NCBI GenBank assembly: GCA_005882905.1
Contig: VBBG01000143.1
Span: 1-5,140 of the forward strand
DNA from: Candidatus Bathyarchaeota archaeon
GTDB lineage: Archaea > Thermoproteota > Bathyarchaeia > 40CM-2-53-6
DNA length: 5,140 nt
Direction: 5' to 3'
The first letter of the stretch is position 1. Every line of letters begins with the position of its first letter. The translations under genes were made by a program, and so were the position numbers. This document shows positions 1-5,140 of the stretch, piece by piece. Below the pieces are notes generated by a model. The model saw nothing but the letters and a program-made list of their open reading frames with translations, had not been told where the DNA came from and ran no database searches.

Positions 1-594
1 CTTATGACACCGTATCACACGAGACTCTGTCACGACCATGTCTACTGGTACATCAAACTGATCTCGCGGAACCCGACTGATCAGCTGCAGGTTGAAAGCC
101 AAGCCGGCAGACCGCACGTGCTGGGGCAACTTCTTGATCGCCCGGTCGAAGTATCCTCTCCCCCAGCCGAGCCGATACCCCTCCCGGTCCCAGACGATGC
201 CCGGCACAAAGATAACATCCACCTCGTCCAGGCTGACTGGACGGACAAACTCCGGCTTGGGCTCGAGAATCCCGAAGGTCCCAGGGGCTAGCTCCTTGCC
301 TAGGTCCTTAATCTCCGAGAAGAATAGCTCGACATCGCCCTTCTTGACAACAGGGACGAGGACGCGTTTCCCCTGGCCCAGAGCGGTCCGGATCAAGACT
401 CTGGTATCCACCTCCGTGTCCTTGTTTACGTAACATGCGATTCCTCTGGCGCGGACGTACTCGTGAAGGTGCAACACCTGATCGGTGATGTCTTGGCTCT
501 TCTGCTCGACTTCGCCGATTGACTGTCGATCTCTGAGACGTAGAATGTATCGTCTCACATTCTCCTTCTCTACGGCAGTTTGCGCCTCACCCAA
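1..594 (-). CDS. 5-formyltetrahydrofolate cyclo-ligase (MTHFS), 3' end cut by window edge
   Basis: Family role: ATP-dependent conversion of 5-formyl-THF to 5,10-methenyl-THF in the cytoplasm, which recycles an inhibitory folate. The frame is open from a stop near 690 to base 1 and still open at the edge. Counting from a TTG at 594, the visible 198 residues include Lys10 in the N-terminal K..(V/L)R pattern, TEVDT at 60-64, GTFGILEP at 105-112, the nucleotide-binding signature GYRLGWGRGYFDR at 139-151, and FNLQ...P...FDVPVDMVVTE at about 168-190. The usual length is about 180-200 residues, so only a short tail is missing. There is no in-frame ATG. TTG 594 keeps the conserved lysine and has a weak GGTG eight bases upstream. 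GTG 558 has AAGGAG three bases upstream but would remove that lysine, so I prefer TTG. The 56-base gap after the acetyltransferase stop shows no promoter-like element, so co-transcription is likely. The product is confident; the start is uncertain. Confidence 0.9.
   Translation of the reverse strand, partial: MGEAQTAVEKENVRRYILRLRDRQSIGEVEQKSQDITDQVLHLHEYVRARGIACYVNKDTEVDTRVLIRTALGQGKRVLVPVVKKGDVELFFSEIKDLGKELAPGTFGILEPKPEFVRPVSLDEVDVIFVPGIVWDREGYRLGWGRGYFDRAIKKLPQHVRSAGLAFNLQLISRVPRDQFDVPVDMVVTESRVIRCHK
562..567 (-). promoter_or_regulatory. Shine-Dalgarno-like AAGGAG inside the cyclo-ligase 5' region
   Basis: AAGGAG stands three bases before an in-frame GTG (558-556). The match is good but the spacing is unusually short, and starting there would drop the family's N-terminal lysine. 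It may be a chance purine run encoding Lys-Glu, or a secondary start. It is listed because it is what makes the start of this gene ambiguous. Confidence 0.3.
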
Positions 595-650
595 TGATGG
601 CGCACCAGTCTCTTGAAGGCCGCACGATCGACGAGGAATCGTCTCCCATT

Positions 651-1553
651 CTATAACGCCCGCTGCAGCTGAAGATACTCGCTCTCAATCTTCCCGCCCG
701 ACCCCATGTACAGTAATGCTCCGGGCGCTAGACACTCCAGATACGAGAACGTGTACACAGTGATCTTATGCTGACCCAGCTTCTTCGCCCAGCTTAACGC
801 TTGGCTCATCATGGTCCGCCCGTATCCTCTGCCTCGATATTCCGGAACGACAAAAGTTCCCCGAAACCGGGCCTCTCCAGTCCTATAGTAGTCGGGGATG
901 AGTCCAGTCAGTCCGACGACACTTTTTCCCACGGATCCGGAAAGCCATCGTTCGCCTTTCTTCAGTCCCTCCTTGAATTTTTGGGCAACAGCTTCTTCGC
1001 CTCCCTGTTCCTCCGTCCGCCAGTCCCAGTACGGACGGACAGATTCGACATAGACTTCGGAGATTTCTGGAGCCGTCTTCTCGGTGACCTCCCTAATCTC
1101 GACCTGCTTGTTTTCCTTCTCAGACGTCCCTGCTAGATCCCACGTTATCCTGAAGTCTCTTCGGACGGGTCTGAACCCGAAGCTCTTGTAGACATCCACG
1201 TACGGCTGCATCGAAGGTGTGGTTGCTCTGAGGAACTCAGGATTCTTTGTCTCGACATACTGGAGTGCTCTGCTGAGCAGTTTCTCAACGGCGTAGACTC
1301 GAGACAGGGCGCGCTTGGCTGAGAGGTATCTTACGACCAGCCAGTTCTTCCGAGGGAGGCTTGTGACGGCCACGCAGCCGACAATCGACCCCTTGTCTTC
1401 AGCGACAAAACAACCCGTAGGGTCAAAAGAGTCAGACGTCAGAGCAATCGCCGTTCCGGTAGCTTCGATAAAGCCAGAGGTCCAATCATGCAAGTTCTTC
1501 GGCAATGCTCCAAGTTCGTCCGGCTTCACATTTCTCACGATTGACTGCGGCAA
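651..1553 (-). CDS. tandem GNAT-fold N-acetyltransferase, specific substrate unknown
   Basis: A 300-residue protein that appears to hold two GNAT folds. The C-terminal copy (about 150-300) carries an acetyl-CoA-binding motif A, VPEYRGRGYGRTMM at about 236-249, containing R-G-R-G-Y-G followed by the usual helix. Upstream of it is a VVGLTGL strand (212-218), and LYMGSGGKI (281-289) sits where family members have the (L/Y)Y..xGF motif. The N-terminal copy (about 1-140) keeps FVAEDKGSIVGCVAV (49-63) and VYKSFGFRPV (121-130), but in place of motif A has YLSAKRALSRVYAVEKLL (77-93 region) without an RxxGxG loop, so it probably does not bind acetyl-CoA in the normal way. The TTG start lies 15 bases after the folD stop behind GGAGGG with 10-base spacing. 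GNAT enzymes acetylate amines of small molecules, peptides or proteins. Nothing here identifies the substrate, and the operon context (purine and folate metabolism) is only a hint. Confidence 0.85.
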   Translation of the reverse strand: MPQSIVRNVKPDELGALPKNLHDWTSGFIEATGTAIALTSDSFDPTGCFVAEDKGSIVGCVAVTSLPRKNWLVVRYLSAKRALSRVYAVEKLLSRALQYVETKNPEFLRATTPSMQPYVDVYKSFGFRPVRRDFRITWDLAGTSEKENKQVEIREVTEKTAPEISEVYVESVRPYWDWRTEEQGGEEAVAQKFKEGLKKGERWLSGSVGKSVVGLTGLIPDYYRTGEARFRGTFVVPEYRGRGYGRTMMSQALSWAKKLGQHKITVYTFSYLECLAPGALLYMGSGGKIESEYLQLQRAL

Positions 1554-1563
1554 TGCTATTCTT

Positions 1564-1569
1564 CCCTCC
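1564..1569 (-). promoter_or_regulatory. ribosome binding site for the GNAT gene
   Basis: GGAGGG begins on the last base of the folD TAG stop and ends 10 bases before the TTG at 1553. It is the strongest Shine-Dalgarno match in the window and supports the TTG start over the GTG codons a few residues downstream. Confidence 0.6.
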
Positions 1570-2426
1570 TATCCCCCTCTCGTCTGGATTAGCGCTGCCT
1601 GGACCGTGTTCTCGAGAAGACATGCAACTGTCATCGGGCCGACTCCTCCAGGTACGGGAGTTATGAATCCGGCAAGCCTGCTAACCTTGTCAAAGTCCAC
1701 GTCGCCTCGCAACTTTCCCCCGACTCGGGTCAACCCCACATCCGCCACAGTGGCCCCAGGCTTGATATGCTCGGGAGAGATCTGAAACTCTTCCCTTCCA
1801 ACAGCACTGACCAGAATATCCGCTGTCCGCGTAGTCTCGGCGAGGTTTGCGGTCTTCGAATGGCAAACCGTCACGGTCGCATCTCGGTTTAGAAACAGAT
1901 TCGCCAATGGTCTCCCAACTAGGGTTGTACGATTGATGATGACTGCATGCCGCCCAGCCACGGGGACCCCGTAATGCGTCAACAGCTTGACTATGCCCTT
2001 GGGTGTACACGGGACGAGTATTTCCTTGCCAGCCGCCAGTCTTCCCGCGTTGATCGGATGTAGGCCGTCAACGTCTTTGTAGGGGATAATTCTCTCGATT
2101 ATCGAATCCTCGTCAAATCCTTGAGGCAGAGGAAGCTGGACGAGTATTCCGTGCACTTTCGGGTTTGTGTTCAGCTGGCCCAGAATTGCTTCGAGCTTGT
2201 CTTGAGCCGTGCTGGCGGAGAGATGGTGGTGTTCGGACTCTATCCCGATCTCCTCCGCAGCTCTGTGTTTGGCTTTGAGATAGCTCGTGCTTGCAGGATC
2301 ATCTCCTACCTGTACGGTGGCGAGGAACGGCCGGGTCCCATGTCTCCCTAGTTGCTCTGCCTGTTCTGCGACTTGTTTCTTGACTTCCGCAGCGACCAGT
2401 TTTCCATCAAGGATTCTGCCGGTCAA
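1569..2426 (-). CDS. folD: bifunctional methylene-THF dehydrogenase / methenyl-THF cyclohydrolase
   Basis: FolD oxidises 5,10-methylene-THF to methenyl-THF with NAD(P)+ and hydrolyses that to 10-formyl-THF, the cofactor used by PurN encoded next to it. The 285 residues match the usual length of about 280-300. Landmarks are SYLKAK (48-53) with Tyr49 and the catalytic Lys53, VQLPLPQ (96-102), KDVDGLHPIN (117-126) with Asp120, VPCTPKGIVKLL (138-149), the Rossmann segment VIINRTTLVGRPLANL (162-177), ATVTVCHSKT (183-192) and PVPGGVGPMTVACLLENT (257-274). The usual GRS..VG.P appears as NRTTLVGRP. Arg166 and Ser190 align with residues that hold the NADP 2'-phosphate in the human enzyme (my recollection), so NADP use is inferred. 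The TTG start overlaps the purN stop by four bases (TTGA) and places MTGRILDGK where the family begins. A purine-rich GGAAGGAGAG stretch lies about 15 bases upstream, which is long for a Shine-Dalgarno. Ends in TAG. Confidence 0.97.
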   Translation of the reverse strand: MTGRILDGKLVAAEVKKQVAEQAEQLGRHGTRPFLATVQVGDDPASTSYLKAKHRAAEEIGIESEHHHLSASTAQDKLEAILGQLNTNPKVHGILVQLPLPQGFDEDSIIERIIPYKDVDGLHPINAGRLAAGKEILVPCTPKGIVKLLTHYGVPVAGRHAVIINRTTLVGRPLANLFLNRDATVTVCHSKTANLAETTRTADILVSAVGREEFQISPEHIKPGATVADVGLTRVGGKLRGDVDFDKVSRLAGFITPVPGGVGPMTVACLLENTVQAALIQTRGG

Positions 2427-3058
2427 GTTGCGAGGGTGACTCTCCTTCCTTCCACCTTCAGCCTTCCTTCGGTGAAGAGGCGTATTGCTTCGGGGTAGAT
2501 TCTGTGTTCTTGACGCAGGATTCTCTCCGATAGCGTGTCCACCGTGTCGTCGTCTCTGACTGGGACGTGGGCTTGGAGGATTATGGGTCCCGAGTCAACG
2601 TCTTTGGCTGCAAAATGGACCGTTGCCCCGGAAACTTTCACTCCATGTTCGAGGGCTCGCTTCTGCGGCCCCAGGCCGGGAAATGATGGTAGGAGCGCAG
2701 GGTGGACGTTCATGATCCTATTCTTGTATTTCTCTACGAACTCTGACCCTAGGATTCGGAAGTAGCCTGCGAGCGCGACGAGTCCATCTCTCGAGTTCAC
2801 CCCCTGAGCCTCGAGGGTCGCCATCGTCTTCGCGTCATACTCGGGGTCCGTCTTCGGGAGGCCTTTGTCGTCGAGTACGGCTGTCGGGACCCTGTGTTTC
2901 TTGGCGATTTCTAGTGCTCCCACGCCTGGCTTGTTACTCACTACGACCCTCACTTCGCCTTTTGTGATGTATCTTCTATCAACAGCGTCTAGGATGGCCT
3001 CGAGGTTCGAGCCTCTCCCCGAGACAAGGACCCCTATCGGCACCAAGACTATCTCCAT
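2423..3058 (-). CDS. purN: phosphoribosylglycinamide formyltransferase 1 (GAR transformylase)
   Basis: PurN transfers a formyl group from 10-formyl-THF to GAR, giving FGAR (third step of purine synthesis). From the ATG at 3058 the protein has 211 residues, typical of the family. The phosphate-binding loop is SGRGSNLEAI (13-22), the folate-binding segment is LAGYFRIL (96-103), and the catalytic residues are visible: Asn117 and His119 in MNVHPALLPSFPGL and Asp155 in KDVDSGPII. The 38-residue Asn-to-Asp spacing equals that of E. coli Asn106/Asp144. EHRIYPEAIRLF (184-195) is the standard C-terminal helix. The ATG overlaps the end of the nucleotidyltransferase gene by 10 bases. An alternative GTG at 3043, with GGAG about nine bases upstream, would give the shorter N-terminus MPIGVLVSGRGSNL, which resembles many PurN proteins and would not overlap. 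The neighbours PurD (makes GAR) and FolD (makes 10-formyl-THF) supply both substrates. Confidence 0.97.
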   Translation of the reverse strand: MEIVLVPIGVLVSGRGSNLEAILDAVDRRYITKGEVRVVVSNKPGVGALEIAKKHRVPTAVLDDKGLPKTDPEYDAKTMATLEAQGVNSRDGLVALAGYFRILGSEFVEKYKNRIMNVHPALLPSFPGLGPQKRALEHGVKVSGATVHFAAKDVDSGPIILQAHVPVRDDDTVDTLSERILRQEHRIYPEAIRLFTEGRLKVEGRRVTLAT

Positions 3059-3833
3059 GCCCTACGCTCTCTCTTTCTAAGATGTGCGATATGCGGCCGG
3101 CGCGAGTCCCAGGTCGAGTCGAAAGCGATTATCCGGACTGAGGCGAATCCGAGAAACTTTCTCGCATCTCCTCTTAGAACCGCACGGTCATCGCTAGTTT
3201 CCGTCCCGTGATATGTCTTGATTGCTGACCGGATGACTGGTCGCCACTTCGATGGGAGTCTCTTCAAGGCCCATCTCGCTGCTCCAACCTTCGAGATGAC
3301 GGTCCTTCCATTCTCGAAACTGTAGACGAGCCTGCAGAGGTTTAGGACGGCCCACCACGAATCACTCTCGATGATCTTTCTCGCATACAGCAGTTGTCGG
3401 TAAAGGGCGCTCCTGATCGACTTCCAGTCGGCTCTCGGAAAAATGCGGCTCCCGCTGGGACCTTGAAGCCGTATGTATGATGGATTCTCCCATGGGCGCC
3501 ATACACGAGTCCTCTGGGAGTCTCAGATTTTCGCGCCTTGGCGAGTGGGATATAGAATCCGTCAAGCCTTTTTCCAAACTCAAATCTTGCTGCTAGCGTT
3601 CGATGCAGATGATCCAGTCTTCTGATCTCCTCTCCGGTGAGAGGTCTTCGAATCACAACATGGAAGTCTATGTCTCCATGATGAGGTTCATACCCGGGAA
3701 ATGCTATGGACCCGTGCAAGTATGCACCCACCAGGTTCTTCGCAAGGACTGTGAACAATTCGTCGCGAAACTCTTCCACGAGTTCCTGAATGCTCCGAGG
3801 TAGTTTGGCGATTCTATTCGCGAAGGGACCCAC
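3049..3833 (-). CDS. AadA/ANT-like nucleotidyltransferase, interrupted by a single-base frameshift
   Basis: The 5' part (GTG at 3833) encodes a polymerase-beta-type nucleotidyltransferase core: YLHGS (38-42) and GDIDF (53-57) give the GS...D-x-D metal-binding pattern. Read in that frame it stops at 3342 after a nonsensical Cys/Ser/Arg-rich tail. The other minus frame, open from about 3522 to a TAG at 3049, continues as GPSGSRIFPRADW, then WWAVLNLCRLVYSFENGRT, then ARWALKRLPSKWRPVI. This is the helical C-terminal domain of AadA-type aminoglycoside adenylyltransferases (compare VVLTLSRIWYS and ADWAMERLP in AadA). Adding one base restores about 261 residues, the size of AadA. No Shine-Dalgarno is clear before GTG 3833, which overlaps the HIT gene by about 20 bases; GTG 3779 is an alternative. 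The family transfers NMP to hydroxyl groups of small molecules, but the true substrate is unknown and resistance should not be assumed. The break may be a sequencing error, a real mutation, or (less likely) programmed frameshifting. Confidence 0.82.
3439..3522 (-). other. interval holding the frameshift in the nucleotidyltransferase gene
   Basis: Reading must pass from the frame whose codons start at 3833 to the frame that ends at 3049, equivalent to one missing base. The second frame has a stop at 3523-3525, which bounds the event on the upstream side. Two sites are attractive. One is just upstream of the Gly-Pro codons at 3457-3462, because GP-x4-(I/L)F matches the GPAAEELF segment of AadA; the ATACATAC repeat near 3470-3479 lies here. 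The other is a five-A run on the plus strand at 3439-3443, where a sixth base would give AAFFPRADW. The sequence alone does not decide between them. Confidence 0.6.
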
Positions 3834-4260
3834 CCATTCGTTGGTCGACCGCGGACGTGAGCAACCATTTCCTGATTGTTTCGGCGATCGCTTTCATCTC
3901 TTCGGCTGGTATCGTCTTGACGTTACGACCGTTGACAAATTCTCCATGTCCATCCTGGGGGAATCGTGGGATGAGGTGGATGTGGGCGTGGGCGACGCCC
4001 ATTCCCGCAACGTCGGCGGCGATCCATTCTGTTTTCATAGTCTTCTGCAGAGCCTTCGCGACTCTGGTAACAGTCTCAAAGTATCTTCCGGCCTCGGGGA
4101 CATCCCAGACCCAGCGATAGTGCAGCTTCGGGACGACCAGCGTATGTCCAGGATTCATCGGTCGAATATCGAGAAAAGCGATGTAATCCCCGTCGTCGAA
4201 AACCGAGTAGGAGGGGAGCTCTTCTCTGATGATCTTGCAGAAGACGCAGTCCTCCACCAT
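3814..4260 (-). CDS. HIT-family (histidine triad) hydrolase, zinc-binding type
   Basis: HIT proteins hydrolyse or transfer nucleotidyl groups, typically cleaving NMP from phosphoramidates, aminoacyl-AMP or dinucleotides. The 148-residue protein begins MVEDCVFCKIIREELPS with the Cys5-x-x-Cys8 pair of zinc-binding members, then FDDGDYIAFLDIRPMNPGHTLVVPK (21-45), with His47 a probable further zinc ligand. The triad is HAHIHLIPR at 91-99 (His91, His93, His95). His93 is the expected nucleophile by analogy with Hint1. The fold is complete and all key residues are present. The ATG start lies three bases after the purD stop (TGA AGG ATG); the adjacent GTG is an alternative with little effect. The 3' end overlaps the nucleotidyltransferase gene. 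Substrate and physiological role cannot be read from the sequence. A link to purine nucleotide chemistry, or to products of the adjacent nucleotidyltransferase, is inference. Confidence 0.95.
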   Translation of the reverse strand: MVEDCVFCKIIREELPSYSVFDDGDYIAFLDIRPMNPGHTLVVPKLHYRWVWDVPEAGRYFETVTRVAKALQKTMKTEWIAADVAGMGVAHAHIHLIPRFPQDGHGEFVNGRNVKTIPAEEMKAIAETIRKWLLTSAVDQRMGGSLRE

Positions 4261-4263
4261 CCT

Positions 4264-5140
4264 TCACGTCTGAATCTGTTCTAGCTTTCTTCGGCGTAAC
4301 TGGCCGCTACCGATATCGCGGCGGTATTGCATTCCCGGAAACTGGACCGAGCTTCCGATTGCAGAGTACGCAGCTTTACGGGCCGACTCCACATCAGGTC
4401 CCGTCGCAACAATATCGAGGACTCGACCCCCAGCGGTCACCAGTTCTCCAGTAGAGGCTATCGCCGTGCCCGCATGGAACAGTACTACACTGTTTTGAGA
4501 CAGTTTTCGGATCGTGATCCTGTCTCCTGTAGATGGGTTTGTGGGGTATCCCTTGGACGCAAGCACAACAACCACGGATGCGGAAGAAGCGCATTCTGGC
4601 AGAGGCGGTCTTTTGGAATCCTCCGCGATCTCGCGCATGTGTGTCAGGAGTCCTCCTTTGACCAGTGGCGCGATGCCCTGTGCTTCGGGGTCTCCAAAGC
4701 GCGCATTGAACTCTAGCAAGCGTGGATCCTCGGTTCCATGCTTGACTATGATGTTGAGATAGAGTACTCCTTGAAAGGGAACGTTCTCCTTCGCCATGGC
4801 GTCAGCTGAGGGATCTAGAATCTTTCGTCTCACCTTGTCAACAATAGCTTCGGTGACCATCGGGACTGGCGCATAGACTCCCATCCCGCCAGTGTTGGGT
4901 CCGACGTCCCCGTCGTAGATCGGTTTGTAGTCCTGGAAGACGGGTGCCAACCATTGGGCTCGGCCTCCGGAGACTGTTGCTGTGAAGCTTGCTTCCCATC
5001 CGTCGATGAACTCTTCTATGACGATTCTTCGAGGTTCTCGTTCAAGTTCTCTGTGAATCGCGGCTTCAGCGTCTCGTCTCTCACTGGTCACGGTGGTTCC
5101 CTTGCCAGAGGCAAGCCCATCAGCCTTCACCACCCAAGGA
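4264..5140 (-). CDS. purD: phosphoribosylamine-glycine ligase (GAR synthetase), N-terminus beyond the right edge
   Basis: PurD joins glycine to 5-phosphoribosylamine with ATP, producing GAR for PurN. The first complete visible codon is Pro at 5139, beginning PWVVKADGLASGKG, the start of the ATP-grasp region, which lies near residue 140 in E. coli PurD (about 430 residues). The visible 291 residues are therefore roughly the last two-thirds; the start is not in the window. Counted from the Val at 5133: IVIEEFIDGWEASFT (37-51), QDYKPIYDGDVGPNTGGMG (67-85), LLEFNARFGDPEAQ (139-152) with the metal-binding Glu and Asn, and the C-terminal domain ending in GGRVLDIVATG (235-245) and YRRDIG (270-275). 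QDYK replaces the QDHK of E. coli, and the loop before IVIEEF is a few residues shorter. A basic tail of about 14 residues follows the YRRDIG motif. Ends in TGA three bases before the HIT start, implying co-translation or co-transcription. Confidence 0.96.
   Translation of the reverse strand, partial: PWVVKADGLASGKGTTVTSERRDAEAAIHRELEREPRRIVIEEFIDGWEASFTATVSGGRAQWLAPVFQDYKPIYDGDVGPNTGGMGVYAPVPMVTEAIVDKVRRKILDPSADAMAKENVPFQGVLYLNIIVKHGTEDPRLLEFNARFGDPEAQGIAPLVKGGLLTHMREIAEDSKRPPLPECASSASVVVVLASKGYPTNPSTGDRITIRKLSQNSVVLFHAGTAIASTGELVTAGGRVLDIVATGPDVESARKAAYSAIGSSVQFPGMQYRRDIGSGQLRRRKLEQIQT

Noticed and set aside
4..433. Plus-strand open frames over the left end
   Set aside because: They lie antisense to a clear cyclo-ligase with the GYRLGWGRGYFDR signature, and their Pro/Ser/Arg-rich translations resemble no family I recognise.
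627..645. Small inverted repeat ACGA-TTCC-TCGT in the GNAT/cyclo-ligase gap as a terminator
   Set aside because: Only four base pairs and no following T run on the transcribed strand; too weak to call.
587..649. 20-codon minus-strand open frame (MGDDSSSIVRPSRDWCAIIG) after the GNAT stop
   Set aside because: No Shine-Dalgarno is visible upstream, it is very short, and it overlaps the likely cyclo-ligase start. I cannot support it as a gene.
573..650. Protein-like in-frame extension beyond the GNAT TAG stop (about 25 codons, basic)
   Set aside because: It needs stop readthrough, the GNAT fold is already complete, and the segment overlaps the next gene.
1315..1785. 156-codon plus-strand open frame over the folD/GNAT junction
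   Set aside because: It spans two real genes on the other strand in antisense, with no recognisable domain or plausible ribosome site.
3049..3833. Calling the nucleotidyltransferase a clinical-type resistance gene on a mobile element
   Set aside because: No insertion sequence, integron site, direct repeat or obvious base-composition change surrounds it, and its ends overlap housekeeping genes; a native chromosomal gene is more likely.
3790..4284. 164-codon plus-strand open frame across the HIT gene
   Set aside because: The minus strand carries an intact HIT protein with CxxC and HAHIHL motifs; the plus frame is its antisense shadow.

Overview
The window is a compact seven-gene block, all on the minus strand, so transcription runs from the right edge to the left. 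In that order the genes are: purD (3' two-thirds, cut by the right edge), a HIT-family hydrolase, an aminoglycoside-adenylyltransferase-like nucleotidyltransferase that needs one frameshift to be read through, purN, folD, a tandem GNAT-fold acetyltransferase, and a 5-formyltetrahydrofolate cyclo-ligase (cut by the left edge, probably missing only its last few codons). No RNA gene, mobile element, CRISPR array or convincing terminator was seen. The largest gap between genes is about 56 bases, and I see no AT-rich promoter-like element anywhere. The block therefore looks like the interior of one operon whose promoter lies beyond the right edge.

Four of the seven genes form a clear metabolic unit. 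PurD makes glycinamide ribonucleotide (GAR) and PurN formylates it with 10-formyl-tetrahydrofolate. FolD makes 10-formyl-THF from methylene-THF. The cyclo-ligase returns the dead-end 5-formyl-THF to 5,10-methenyl-THF, which FolD can use. The operon thus couples steps 2 and 3 of purine synthesis to supply and repair of the one-carbon carrier. The HIT protein, nucleotidyltransferase and GNAT protein have no textbook place in this pathway. They sit between the pathway genes with overlapping or nearly touching ends, so they are probably co-expressed with them.

The genes are packed by small overlaps (purN/folD 4 bases; nucleotidyltransferase/purN 10 bases with the ATG start; HIT/nucleotidyltransferase about 20 bases) or gaps of 3 and 15 bases. 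Several starts appear to be TTG or GTG. GC content looks moderate, near one half. Frequent non-ATG starts, QDYK rather than QDHK in PurD and NRTTLVGRP in FolD would fit an archaeon (for example a mesophilic Thermoproteota lineage). This is a weak inference from memory, and a bacterial source is not excluded.

The most noteworthy observations are the frameshifted adenylyltransferase-like gene embedded in a housekeeping purine/folate operon, and its direct pairing with a HIT hydrolase, a family that removes nucleotidyl groups.
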